Assembly (NCBI GenBank): GCA_024734495.1
Contig: JALMQS010000099.1
Location: 65,074,291-65,138,290 of the forward strand
Source of the DNA: Forficula auricularia
Lineage: Eukaryota > Arthropoda > Insecta > Dermaptera > Forficulidae
DNA length: 64,000 bases
Direction of reading: 5' to 3'
The position numbers and the translations under genes are program-made. The number at the start of each line of letters is the position of its first letter. Positions within the stretch are counted from its first letter, which is position 1. Of this stretch, positions 11,418-22,549 are shown piece after piece. The notes under the pieces were generated by a model. The model did not search any database. It saw nothing but the letters and a program-made list of their open reading frames with translations, and had not been told where the DNA came from.

Positions 11418-12671
11418 AACAGATATACTTTTTACATTTTTACGTGCAATTTTGCCCTCTTGGAAGGATATTAAGATAGAAAATTTGAAAAATTTTATTT
11501 CTACTTGTAGAGTCTAGTGTAGTTCTTCACCCTTAACATTTTATGGTATTTATAACGTTCGAGAGGATAGCTTACAATTTGAATTTAATTTTGAACAGAA
11601 GCAAAATTGATTATAGTTGCTTGTATAAAATATTTAACTTAATTGTTTGGGAAAGTAAAACATTTGTATATATTAGATTGATGCATTTAATTTTACACTG
11701 ACAACTCTCTGGTGCTGGGAGGTAGTTGATTTATTATTTTGTCATTTGTCTTGGTTATCTAATGACAGAAATTCAAAATATTCTTTTAAAAATTAATGCA
11801 ATAAAAATTAAATTAAAAAATGATTTAAAAAATAAATATGTTTAGAGTTTCTCCTGATTTTTTGAGGTTTAGTTCATTCGTAAATCGGGATTCTAATACG
11901 GCTGTCAATCTGTTTGTCTGTCAACCAGAGCGTACCTACCTATAATTAAACATAAGATACTAACTTGAAATTTACGAGTTATATGTATTTGTTTTCTCAG
12001 AAAATAGTAATAAAATTTTAATTCAAAATGAATAGAATCGAATCTTTTGGGAGTTCAAAAATAAAATATTTTTTCCTTAAGTATTTTGGAAGATATAAGG
12101 CATGAAATCGTCAGTATGCAAGCCTGGCTCTCATTTGGTAGCTTTATTTAATTATTATGCAGATAAAAAACAAAATCAAGGTCCTATGACTGGTATATTC
12201 ACTGTCGACACTTTCGATAAATATTCCCACCTGAAAAATATTAAGTTATTAAGATTACTTCTCTAACTATTAATATATATTAACTTAAAATATGACTATT
12301 TGTTTTATGAGATTTTAAATCTTTTACTTTTTGTACTCTATTATAAATGGGTAATTCGAAGAGGACTATCTTTTAAGGATTTGTCTTTTAAATATTTTAC
12401 TTGAAATATTAATTTGTTTTTGATTCATCCCCACTCGGAGTATAAATCTATCTTTCTACCTTGCTTGTGCTTCCTCCCCGACTTCACCCCAAGTTGCCTA
12501 TCCTACAGGAAATTTATTTAAAAAAAAATATCTCTAAGGGGCCGTTGCATTAACAGTTGATCAATTCATCACCATTGGCTCGCGTGAACCTCTAGTCATC
12601 TCATGAAATGACTTTCAAAAATAACCCTACCCGATTTCTATCATATTTAAAATTGAGATTTCAAGTTGGCC

Positions 12672-13108
12672 ATAGTAAGAGACTTAAATTTTCTTAGAAA
12701 ATTAAAAGAGAGTTTCATCTATTAGATCAGATGGAATGGATTATTTTTCCTTATGTCAGAAGGGTTGTTTTTCACCTCCTCGAGAATCAAACCCGAGTGC
12801 CAGTAACAGCAATCCATTTACCAACAGGATTTGGCTACCTTGTGAGGTGCGAACCCCTCTGACATATGTAAAAGCGTTAAATTTGTAAAATTTCGCGATC
12901 TAGCGATTCTAAATTTAAATACATAGCCATGCCATAGATTTTAAATAAAGGTGGTTGAATGTTTCGAATTTTGAAGAGGTTCAAAATTCGAAGGGCAATG
13001 GAACAACCCTTCTGACATAATTAAATATAATCCATTCCATCGGACCTAATAAATGACACTCTCTTATGATTTTCTAAGAATATCTAAAATTAATATTTTT
13101 TTCTTTAT
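12672..13108. mobile_element. family D fold-back element, copy 2, with tRNA-like loop
   Basis: Long arms of about 90 bp: ATGGAATGGATTATTTTTCC then TTATGTCAGAAGGGTTGTT on the left (about 12731-12771), mirrored by AACAACCCTTCTGACATAA then ATAATCCATTCCAT on the right (about 13008-13045). The loop contains a - strand tRNA-like module: an A-box-like TTCGCACCTCACAAGG and a B-box-like GGGTTTGATTCTC (near 12785-12860). No protein is encoded. Confidence 0.65.
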
Positions 13109-13180
13109 TCCGCTCTTTATCTAAAATGTCGAGATTGGAAAAGTCAAAATCGTGTCCCAGGTTAGTTGAATGGCTATAGC

Positions 13181-13626
13181 CGAGGGGTGAACCGCGACCT
13201 AATATGCTGTACACCTACTTCCACTTGTACTTCCAAATATTTCCAAGTACTTCCAAATATTTCCAAGTAATTCCAAATATTTCCAAGTAATTCCAAATAT
13301 TTCCAAGTAATTCCAAATATTTCCAAACACTTCCAAATATTTCCAAACACTTCCAAATATTTCCAAACACTTCCAAATATTTCCAAGTACTTCCAAATAT
13401 TTCCAAGTACTTCCAAATATTCCCAGGTACTTCCAAATATTTCCAAGCACTTTCAAATATTTCCAAGTACTTCCAAATATTTCCAAGTACTCCCAAATAT
13501 TTCCAAGTACTTCCAAATAGTTCCAAGTACATCCAAATATGTCCAAGTACTTCCAAATGTTTCCAAGTAATTCCAAAATACTTTCAAAGAGGTGTACACC
13601 TACATCCAATCGCGGATCACCCCTCG
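13181..13626. mobile_element. family M inverted-repeat element, copy 1, with 20-bp minisatellite
   Basis: It is flanked by a perfect 8-bp duplication GCTATAGC (13173-13180 and 13627-13634). The termini CGAGGGGTGAACCGCG and CGCGGATCACCCCTCG are inverted repeats. GTACACCTACTTCC-like subterminal blocks lie at both ends. The interior is almost entirely a 20-bp array. No transposase is encoded, and the open - strand frames only reflect the stop-free repeat. Confidence 0.8.
13231..13575. repeat. 20-bp minisatellite, about 17 units in strict register
   Basis: The unit is TTCCAAATATTTCCAAGTAC, made of two 10-bp half units TTCCAANNNN. The register holds without indels for about 340 bp. The second half varies among AAGTAC, AAGTAA, AAACAC and AAGCAC. 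All three - strand frames stay open because the unit lacks stop codons, giving a repeated GNIWKYLE-like peptide, which is not evidence of a gene. Confidence 0.9.
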
Positions 13627-13739
13627 GCTATAGCTAACATGGTACATTAGAATTTTTCGTTTTAATCGAATATACTATATATAATATCTTCAAAAACAAA
13701 ACAATATTTAAAAGCTAGAATTTCCAAAATGGTTTGAAT

Positions 13740-13990
13740 GAACGTACGGAAGTATAGCAGAGAGTTGTACCGGGTACTCTATCTGAGTCAGAGTAAGAGC
13801 CGGCTGTCTTTTGCTCCTGTTGCAAGTCGCGTGTGGTCAGAGACCATCTCGAAATCGGGGGCAGATGGCCCTGCTAATTAACGGACCAGCCGGCCGACAG
13901 CTGCCCCACATTTCCACAATTTTCCCTGCAACCGCCCCCGCAAAACAGTCACCAATCTAGATCATCCCTGTTAAGGATTTACGGTCAACT
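13740..13990. promoter_or_regulatory. GC-balanced unique block, possible cis-regulatory element
   Basis: This block stands out from its AT-rich flanks and from all repeat families. It includes CTAATTAACGG (homeodomain-type core), GCCGACAGCTGCCCC (E-box CAGCTG) and GAGTCAGAGTAAGAGCC. It has no open frame of note. An enhancer is possible, but a lone old element cannot be excluded. Confidence 0.35.
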
Positions 13991-14321
13991 AGTATGATTC
14001 CTAAATACGAGTATTAAGCATGGTTTCATAATAAAATGAAATATTATATGTCGAAACACTTCGAAGAGCAAAATTTTTCACAAGGACCATTTCTTTAAAT
14101 TATTTAATCTTTATCAAGATAGAGAATTTTGAATTATTAAAGGGAAAATTTCTCCTGAAAATATTGGAGTTCAAATAAACGTTTTCAAATTTCGATCATT
14201 TCCAAAATTAATTATTTTTCTAAATTACCCTCATTATCTGAAATTTTGAGAGTGTTAAAGTCAAAATTGTGTTTCAGGCTAGCTATGGTGGTACATTCGA
14301 GATTTTCTGATCTAGTAAGGA

Positions 14322-14460
14322 GGCGTCCATAAATTACGTCAGACAAATTTCAAGATTTTTAGACCCCCCGTCCCTCCCCCTGTGTCACATTCTGTCATAT
14401 TTTCATTGAGCCCCCCTGTATTGTGACGTCACACTCTCACTTTTATACCCTATAATTTAA
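14322..14460. mobile_element. family E element, left half
   Basis: It begins GGCGTCCATAAATTACGTCA and continues with CCCTCCCCCTGTGTCACATT and TGTGACGTCACAC. The right terminus is missing, so this is a truncated copy. Confidence 0.6.
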
Positions 14461-14589
14461 TAATTGTAGATTTTTTTGTTTTATAAATTAAACTCATCTA
14501 AGTTTAACTTTATTTTTATTCACATCATTTAACACATTATTTACTATTATTATTTTTATTGGAATATAAATAAATTTTTATTATTAAAT

Positions 14590-14720
14590 AAAAATATTAT
14601 AGGAGACAATAAAAGAGTGTGTATTCTGCTGGAAAAATATTTTTTTTATTTATTTATAAAGTGACTATAGTTTCGAGAGATTTGCTCTTTTCGACAGTCT
14701 ATTACAATCCTAATCGAATA
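14590..14720 (-). mobile_element. Penelope-like end remnant with degenerate hammerhead motif
   Basis: It shares GTGTATTCTGCTGGAAAAAT and ACTATAGTTTCGAG with 51840-51920. On the - strand at 14660-14700 a hammerhead-like core reads CUGUCGA, then a pairing GAG/CUC stem, then GAAAC-UAUA-GUC. Conserved A6 is replaced by U, so it is predicted inactive. Confidence 0.5.
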
Positions 14721-14918
14721 TTTATGTTCATCTATAAACTCTGGATTTTAAATACTCTTTTTTCTGTCCTATAATATGTGTTCCCTCACAATACAATGCA
14801 AACATTTTTCTTAACTAAATTATTTTGATTTAAGAAAAAAACTAACCTGGCAAACAATTTTGAGTTTTCCTATCTCAAAATTTTAGATAATACATAAACG
14901 GAATTTAGAAAAAAAACT

Positions 14919-15930
14919 AAATCCGACTTCAAAAAAATTAAATTCAACAAATAAAATAATAAGAACTCAAAAATCAAATAAAATCCACTAAAAGGTATTA
15001 AATAATTATCTAGTTTAGTTACAACTAAACGATGAAATATTTACATGAAATCACTTTTTGAAGTCGGTGCAAAAAATATATTAAGAATATATTTAATGAA
15101 TCAAACTCGACGGATTTTACTTAGTACGATTGGCGGGTAAGATGGCTTATATAGTTTGTTTAGCACCGATTTCAAAAAGTGATTTCATGTAAATATTTCA
15201 TCGTTTAGTTATAACTAAATTAGATAATTATTTTATACCTTTTAGTGCATTCATTTGATTTTTGAGTTCTTATTATTTTATTTGATGCATTTAATTTTTT
15301 TGAAGTCGGTTTTTTTTTATAAAAATTATTTTTTTTCTCTTTTTAGTGATGTTATTAATAGTGACTTAATATAATACTTATATTGTGACAAAAACAACCC
15401 TTCAATTTAACAAGAAAATTTAAATCAAGTCACTTAAGTTCTGGAAGAATTTTAATTAATATAATACCTTGCATGCATCTCGTAAGAGAAAGCGTCGGGC
15501 GAATGAATCAGAAAATGATAATAAAATTAAATTCATAAATATAAAAATTCTCTAGAAATGTTTGCGGGTTTTAAATTAAATTTTGATTATTTGCTCATAA
15601 GAATTGGAAATTTACGTTAATTCGTCATTGATCATATTATCAGAACTTGACCAAATTATTATGGGACCACCCCTGAGGTACTCTCTTTCCAATATAAAAA
15701 GAATCATCGAAATCGGTTCATAAACAAAGAAGTTATGCCTGAACAAACATAGCAAAAAAGGTTCAATACCAATGGAAAAAAACGGAACCAATCGGAAACT
15801 AGACTGAACCCAATGCAAAAAAAATCATCAAAATCGGTTCACAATTGGCGAAGATATCAGGTAACATAGACACAAAAAAAAAAAAAAATCAGTCGAATTG
15901 AGAACCTTCTCCTTTTTTGAAGTCGGTTAA
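14919..15930 (+). mobile_element. family B element, copy 1
   Basis: The termini are ATCCGACTTCAAAAAAATTA at the left and TTTTTTGAAGTCGGTTAAAA at the right, inverted repeats of about 16 bp. The left 400 bp is a hairpin: arm 14919-15067 pairs with 15163-15313. The motif ACCGACTTCAAAAA therefore occurs five times in alternating orientation. The right part includes CATCTCGTAAGAGAAAGCGT and ACAATTGGCGAAGATATCAG, which are shared by all copies. No transposase is evident. Confidence 0.75.
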
Positions 15931-16159
15931 AAAGATTAATTTTATAAATAATTTAAATTTTCAAAGTATATACCTATATTACAATAAAAAGGTTTCAAAA
16001 TTTTTTAGCTTTTTTTCTATTTTATTATCTAACACTTGATATATTTTTTTTATGTTCTAAATGACTATTTTGCAAGAGATCATCTTTTTAAATTGAATGA
16101 GTAAGGCCCGTTTAAGCCCCCAATCACATATTGAAAAAAAAAATGAGAGATGACCCCTT

Positions 16160-16560
16160 GAGTAAAGTTTTTTAACTCGGATGGTAGAGGTACCTGCCCC
16201 TGGCGGCGGCACGTGGGCGACCAAAAAATCTTTGTTTGTCTTCCATGGGCACGTGTTAGCCAGAAAAAGGGATGGGTGAACTTCCGGCAGTGCGCGTGGC
16301 CACAAGCACATCCCTCGCCCTCCCTTATAGTAACATTTGCACCCACACAGACACAATGCAAGCCGCAAATTATCGGATTCATTCGATTTGACAGATTTGT
16401 GTATTTCTAGGATAAATGATTACTTGATTATTAGACCTGTCAGATGGACATCAACAGCCGCAAACAATCTGAGCCTTGAGGCACACAAATTACACAATAT
16501 TTAACTCTCCTCCTCTATTCTCAATATTGTATAGAAAACATTGATTATCCGTTGCACAGT
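16160..16560. promoter_or_regulatory. GC-balanced block with E-boxes, possible enhancer
   Basis: It contains two CACGTG E-boxes (GGCGGCACGTGGGCG near 16206 and GGGCACGTGTTAGCC near 16248), a NRF1-like GTGCGCGTGG, AAATGATTACTTGATTATTA (homeodomain/Exd-like cores) and CCTGTCAGATGG. Overlapping short frames on both strands look like chance. The clustering of factor-like motifs in unique sequence suggests regulation, but this is inference only. Confidence 0.35.
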
Positions 16561-16996
16561 TAGATATTGTTATTATTCCGATTCGATTCAGTTGGAGATT
16601 TTTGTCTATTCACGTCCGTTGTTGATTCTTGTGTCCCGATTCATATTATACTGCCCTTTGGGAAGGTCGTGGGAGAATTATTCTTTTCAAAATTAAAACA
16701 ACTACTATTAAGATCGCTCAAGTAAAGATTATTATTAATAATCAAAATATTTCTCATATCATTCAAATGAAATTTTATCCGGGGCGCTTGGGAGGCAGGC
16801 TTATGGCTGTTTCCCCTTAAGCCTGTCCCCCAGGCGTCTCTAGTATTGAATTTACTAAAAAAACAATTATTCATTGAATATAAAAATTATGAAATAGTTC
16901 ATTGATTATTTTTTTTGAATAAAATAAATACAAATTCTTTTATAAAAACAATCTGGAGACGTTCATTAAAAATTCAAACGTTTTGGGTGAAATTTG

Positions 16997-17662
16997 AAAT
17001 AAGCTGACGTGTTCTGATGTGGCCATCCACTTGACTTTACCATACAACCTGGCCTCTCACTTATATTTAATAAAATATATTACTGTGGGCTCACTGATTA
17101 TGTAAACAAAATTTGGTTGAGTTTGGTACAAGGGCCTAGATTTTCATTTTCTAACCTACGGGGGGGTAGGTTAAGAATACCCCCATTTTGGGCGGTTACT
17201 TTTTGCATTTTTAGACTCATGGGGTCCCACTGATTATGTATACGAAATTTGGTTGAGTTTGCTTAAATGGCCTAGATTTTTAATTTTTAACCCCCCTCCA
17301 CCCCCTTAATTTTGGGTCGATATGCACCAAAATCTAATCAGTTCTTAATCTCAATGGACCAAAACTACGTGTTAAATTTGGTTTTGATATTCACACTAGT
17401 TTTTGAGCTAGCTCGTCCATAAAAATTTGGTAACGCACAGACCAACAGAGAACCAGACTAACTAACAGACATTTTGACAAAACAATTATTATCTCGAAAA
17501 ATAAAATTTTTTCGATGTTCACTTATTTGAGCTTTTTTGTAGAGCGAAATGCCATGGTTTCGCTCAATTTTTTTAATCAAAATAATTTCAGCCGTTTTTG
17601 AGATATTTTGAAAAAACACTTTTTTCATGCACAATTACACTACTTTACCATACACTGTATGG
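16997..17662 (+). mobile_element. family A element, copy 1
   Basis: It starts AAATAAGCTGACGTGTTCTG followed by GACTTTACCATACAACCTGG, and ends ACTTTACCATACACTGTATG. ACTTTACCATACA is present at both ends but in the same orientation on this copy. Inside are two tandem units with GATTATGTATACGAAATTTG and purine/pyrimidine runs, then a GACATTTTGACAAAACAAT segment and the conserved TTCATGCACAATTACA end block. It is non-coding. Confidence 0.7.
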
Positions 17663-18184
17663 TATAGACAATGGCATAGATTGTCATGGATATTAAATTA
17701 CATTCAAAAATATAAATATTATATTAGAATAATTTTTATTAGAAACATTTTTGGTAAATATTAGAAAAAGTTCATCTTTTGTTAATTGATTTTGTTTAAA
17801 ATTTAGATCATTTCTAAAATCATTTTTTTTTCTATATTCTATTCTTTATCTAAAATTTTGGAATTGAAAAGTCCGAATGTCCACGCTTTTCCCAATCCCA
17901 AAATTTGAGATAAATAGCGGAAATTAGAAAAAATATTGATTTTCCATCAAATGATGGAAATTTTAAACAACCTAAATTAATTTAACAATGAGTCAGATAT
18001 GGACTGTTTTTTCTAATTTTTATCTAAAAAAATATTTTTCGTAAATATTTATTTTTTATTTAAGGTAAATTCATCTTTAATATAAGTAATCTGTGTCTTT
18101 GTTCATTTTTAAAATATTTATTTATTTTTACCTAGTTAACTTTATCATTCCTTTTTAAAGCAATTATATTTTTTTCGAACTCCA

Positions 18185-18215
18185 TTGATAAAGGGAGAAT
18201 TTCTCTCGAAACATT
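18185..18215 (+). ncRNA. hammerhead-like motif with U3/A8 core
   Basis: UUGAUAA followed by one extra A, a stem GGGAG/CUCUC-type hairpin and GAAACAUU. Relative to the canonical core, C3 is U and G8 is A, which would keep a 3-8 pair. Stem III is spoiled (C/A instead of C-G). A second locus with the same 3/8 change lies at 52177-52207. Confidence 0.35.
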
Positions 18216-18279
18216 TGAACTTTTAATAAAAATTTCTATATTGTTTTATAAAAAAAATTGTATTTATCTTCTTTATATA

Positions 18280-18560
18280 TAGAAATGAATGTTTGCATTT
18301 CTGTGTAGCATATAATGTCAGAAACTACTGACCCGATGAGCTAAAATTTATATACGAACCTTCTTGATATCAAAACAAACACACCCTATAAATTTGGGCT
18401 CAATCGGAAAAATAATATTCAATCATAGTTTATTTTCTACCTGTGTGGCTGGATTTCACTACCCACGATAACTCATGATTGAAAAAACATAGAAATTGCA
18501 TTCTGGTTCCAAACCATTCGTATTTCCAAGCAGAGAATAGATTAGAGTCTGATTAGGCTA
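18280..18560. repeat. dispersed repeat family J, copy 2
   Basis: It contains GAATGTTTGCATTTCTGTG, CTACTGACCCGATGAGCTAA, ACTACCCACGATAACTCA and CAAGCAGAGAATAGATTAGA-like runs, shared in part with 3655-3830, 36160-36290 and 47570-47640. No frame is present. Confidence 0.55.
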
Positions 18561-18927
18561 TTTTGAGATACCATATATACTCGTATGTGATGTATTTACA
18601 ACTTGTGGTAAATATTTTTGTAAATAATTTACTCTATTTTAATGTTAATAAAAATACAAAATATACCGATAGTAAATCTAAAATAAAATAATGATCTCTT
18701 CAGAGGGGAAGTAAAGGATAGGATCTTATATAAATAAGCGTTGTTCAGCATATTATTTATCAATTCGGGACGTTTCGCTTTAAATTAAAGTTTCTTCGTG
18801 GTCTTGATCTTTATTCATATATTTGTACACTTAGTTATAGTTGAATAACCTTGCCTTATATGTCTACCGAGGGGTGAACTGCGACCTAATATCGTGTACA
18901 CCTACTTCCACTTCCAATTTTTTTTTT

Positions 18928-19609
18928 TTAATGAAAGTGATGAGAGAAGGAGTTACACCAAGAAGGTGCAACCCCTAAAGAAAGAATTTTATGGGCTCGA
19001 CGGGGGTCGAAGGTATCTGTGGATACGGGTCATAAATAGCTGAAGGTTATAAATCACGGGAAAGATGGTGGCAGAGAGCGAGTTCCATTCTCTGGAGTCA
19101 TAGGGATAAAAGAGTTCCCGAAAGCGCTTGTTCGATTTTTATCCAATTTGACAGCGAAGGGGTGCTGAGCGTTCGAAAACCGCGTGTTTCTCGTAAAGAG
19201 GGCTTTAGGGGAGATAATTGATTTCAGCTCGACAGAACAGACACCGTGATAGTATCTGTAGTACAGGGAAAGGGCAGAAACGGTTCTTCGGTGAGCCAGG
19301 GAGTCCAGTGAGTTGGTTAGAGCCGGGTCTCCTATCAGTTTAATTGCTCGCTTCTGAATCGCATCCAGTGTAGCAAGAGAATGCTTGGAGGCACCCCTCC
19401 TCAGATGAGAGCCATATTCGAGACAGGGACGAATTTGAGCCTTATTCAGTATACGAAGTTGACCTGGAATATAATAGCGTCTAGACCTAAATAGGAGACC
19501 AAGCTTGCGCGCTGCAGCTTTAGCAGTGGTTGAGATATGGTCATTCCATGAAAGGTCAGACCCTAGAGTTACGCCTAGTATTGAAATTTTATCTCTAAAT
19601 TCTAGTAAT
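18928..19609 (-). mobile_element. 5'-truncated jockey-type LINE inserted in family M
   Basis: The poly(A) tail appears as a T run at 18928-18939 on the + strand and the coding part lies on the - strand, so the 3' end faces left. The family M copy at 49135-49290 is an empty-site paralogue and defines both junctions to within a few bases. No clear target duplication is visible. Confidence 0.7.
19054..19609 (-). pseudogene. jockey-type non-LTR retrotransposon reverse transcriptase, C-terminal part
   Basis: About 185 codons are open from the 5' truncation to a stop at 19054. Recognisable motifs are ILGVTLGSDLSWNDHI (post-RT thumb region of jockey and related LINEs), KLGLLFRSRRYY, QIRPCLEYGSHL and LATLDAIQKRAIKLIGD. 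These belong downstream of the catalytic YADD box, so the polymerase core is missing and the fragment is inactive. The apparent start codon comes from the flanking family M sequence. In the usual LINE this region ends the second open reading frame, followed here by about 115 bp of 3' UTR and poly(A). Confidence 0.8.
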
Positions 19610-20149
19610 TTCATTTCCAAGTAGATGAAGGGGCATTATTTAATGAATTCCAAAATAATTCCACATAATTCCAAAGACGGTGTACACCTAATTCCAATCG
19701 CGGTCCACCCCTCGACGTCTACTAAAACACCAAACAATTCAATTCAATAAATAATAATATAAGCAAAATCAATGATTGTTTTATATACACGTCACATTAT
19801 TTCTATAAAAATAACATTTGCTAAAATAAAAATCATCTAATTGTAAAATTAGAAATATATTTTGTTATCTATCATTTAATGGATCTAAACTTCCGCTTTT
19901 TTTTTTCCACTCCCAGAGGACTATAATTTTATGCTCGATATTGATTCAGCTTGTTATATATAATTTCCTTTTTTTTTTATTTAAAAAATTATAAGTATAT
20001 ATATTTGTCGTTTCTGTTAGCCATATAAATGCTTTTTTATAATATTTCTCATCAAGCTGATGATCTCTAATATCAGCGAGCGAGAGATAATATTTGATCA
20101 AATTTTCCGTTTGATCCGAGAATGGAAATGAAAGCCCCTAGTTAAGCTT

Positions 20150-20640
20150 AATTAATTCCCATAAGGATGCTGAAGGCTTCGATGCTTGATTCGATGCTCA
20201 TATATTTTGATAAAAACAAACAGTGGCGAGGACCAGGGGGGTGGAGAGTTCCCTGCCCTTTCGAACCCCCGCCCCACTAGCCCCTCACCACCCCAAAACA
20301 ACCTCTTCTTTCCCAAGTGGATCCGATTCTGTTTGCGGCGTGTTCGGTTACCAATCCGAGGGCGGGTGGGAAATTTCATTTTTTCAGCCTCAAGAGAGTT
20401 GAGTTGAATGGATTGATGGCCACAGGACAAATATTATGTTATAGTTTTTAATATTTTAATCGGTGCGTAATGGGGGGGTTCGCGATGGGCGTCGGATTCG
20501 AAATTGAAACCGTGAGAACTGAAAAGGGAGCTTCTGCTCCGGGAGGGGAGCAACACGACACACTTGCTTTGTGCTTTGTTACACTTGGAAACAACGTCAA
20601 GCCTATCATTTTCATATTCTTTTGCTTTTAGTTTTTCCAT
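20150..20640. promoter_or_regulatory. GC-balanced block, possible regulatory region
   Basis: Even base composition among AT-rich repeats. Blocks such as ACCAATCCGAGGGCGGGTGG (CCAAT-like and GC-box-like) and TTGAATGGATTGATGGCC are unique in the window. Short frames overlap on both strands without a convincing codon pattern. The function is unknown. Confidence 0.3.
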
Positions 20641-21294
20641 TTCCCTATTGCAACAATAATAATTGCTAGCAACAAAAAATAATCTACGCGATCTCAGATT
20701 CCACGTTTTCCCAAATTAGAAAGATAGGATTTCTTTTTCCCACTCGATGCGTTTATAAATAAACCTCTGCGAACATCCCACGACTTGCACTTAACTCTAT
20801 TATTATAAATTGTTTTAATCATACATGATCTTGATAATTTCTCCTTGTTATAAAGGTTTAGCGAAATTATTATACCTATATGATTATGATATTATGAAAA
20901 ATTAGACAAATATGGTTTCATTTTAGGATTTCTTCGGAATTGCTTGAGCTAATAACTCTTAAGAAAACTAATTTAAGTCTTAAATGCTTGTTATTAAGTT
21001 ATTTTTTTTAAGTAAAACATTGATTATCTTCTTAAAACTAACTTAATCCAAAATGTAAAGTTTCTAGCTTAGTATTATCGGAGAATCGTGATAAAATCAA
21101 ATAAAATAAAAATGTTGATCTTTAATTTAAGTTTAAGTTCTCGATAGAAGACTTTGAATTTCTAAGAAAATAACAAAAGGTTTCATCAATTAGATCCGAG
21201 ATAGAATGGATTAATATAATTTTCACACAAAGAAAACAAAAATAAGAATTAAAAATTTCTTTGAGTTTTCGCAAATCAATAGGAACAAAATAGA

Positions 21295-21605
21295 CTTAGA
21301 TATATAAAATCAATATAAAATAAAGAACTATAGAAAATCAAGAGAGATATGATCACCTTCTCTCGAGATGTTATGCGGTTTATTTTTATTATGTCAGAAG
21401 GGTTGTTTCACCCCTTCGGATAGTGAATATATCAGATGTGGTTCACCTCGGTGGGCAAGACAAGTGGGCGGATTGCATTTTTTGAGCATTCGGGTTCAAT
21501 TCCCGAAAGTGTGAAACAACCCTTCTCACATAATAAAATTAATCAATAACATCTCGCATCTTGTAATTGACCATCTCTCTTGATTTTCTATTTCTATATA
21601 GTAAT
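21295..21605. mobile_element. family D fold-back element, copy 3, with tRNA-like centre
   Basis: Arms TTATGTCAGAAGGGTTGTTT (21390-21410) and AAACAACCCTTCTCACATAA (21510-21530) pair, and outer arms AAAATCAAGAGAGAT and ATCTCTCTTGATTTTCT extend the hairpin. The ~110-bp centre reads as a + strand tRNA-like module: an A-box-like CCTCGGTGGGCAAGAC and a B-box-like GGGTTCAATTCCC at 21490-21502. Copy 2 has the module in the opposite orientation. Confidence 0.65.
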
Positions 21606-21649
21606 TTTAAGCTACTAATATCGGAATTTGTCTTTTATATAAAACGAGT

Positions 21650-22540
21650 TGCGACACCCGCCAAAGGCCGGCCTCTTGTTAGCCGAAGATCTTCGCCCCC
21701 TGGTCACTATTCACCCAACCCACTCTCTCCTCACCTCGCTGGGGTAGAATTAAAAAAAAACGATTCTAAATTGTTTTCTAGCAATTTGAAAAAGACACCT
21801 ATATTATTCCCAGTATGAGCTCAATAACTTTAAAAAACATAGAAGATACGAGGCCCTTTGTGTCTAAGACCCCTAAGTTAAAAATCACCCATTTTTCAGT
21901 CAAGGGTTCTAATTTTGAAAAATTTTAATACCAAAATTGAATGCTAAAACTTAAGAATCCCTGGAGATAGGTCACTTTAAAAATTTCAAAAATTTGCCCC
22001 AAAATGACTATATCTCACCTCTCAAGGGCAAATAGAGCAAAATATACAAATATATAATATATATTTTTTTTGTATTTTAATGCTTCGCCATTCTAAGCAA
22101 ATAACATATGGTTATCTTTTCGGGTATAAAGGGATCTTAAAAAACTCTGAAAACACATTTTGGTGCCCTTTCTCCTCTTTAGGGTTCGAATTTCAAAAAT
22201 CCTTTCTCAGCTCAACCTTAAATAGTAGAAAGAATATACACTCCAAATTTTATAATTTTAGGTCCAACAAAAAATTATTTTTCACAATTAAACGAAAATT
22301 TCAATGAAAAAATATATATATATATTTATGAAAATATTCAAATAAATGTATTTATCAACAAATATGCAAAAATATGCAAAATAAAGACGAAGTTTAATTG
22401 CTTCTAAATGCACTTATTCTGAAAGATATTAGGTCAAGTATTCTTAAATAAAGTAGGCAAACTAAAATACGCAATTGCATAAAAATCCGACCTCTCTCTA
22501 TAACTAATAATGAAAATTTTGTTCCCAAATCAGCGAGGGT
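21650..22540. other. degenerate repeat, no gene seen
   Basis: A short GC-rich piece (GCCGGCCTCTTGTTAGCC near 21667) resembles the edge of the C-rich block at 4590. The rest is AT-rich with two weak + frames that show no motif. Confidence 0.4.
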
Positions 22541-22549
22541 TGTTTTTTA

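Larger units (their letters stand above)
18868..19714. mobile_element. family M element, copy 2, split by a jockey-type insertion
   Basis: The left end CGAGGGGTGAACTGCGACC and right end TCGCGGTCCACCCCTCG are inverted repeats. The flanks are ATGTCTAC and ACGTCTAC, an 8-bp duplication with one mismatch. The interior matches copy 3 at 49135-49290 (read in reverse), except that about 680 bp of non-LTR retrotransposon sits between ACTTCCACTTCC and TTTCATTTCCAAG. Confidence 0.75.

Noticed and set aside
13231..13575. Array that might be taken for a CRISPR
   Set aside because: Direct tandem units without unique spacers, in a eukaryotic transposon, with no cas genes.
13174..13609. Three overlapping - strand open frames with a repeated GNIWKYLE-like peptide
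   Set aside because: All frames are open because the 20-bp minisatellite unit has no stop codon on that strand. The peptide is a by-product of the repeat.
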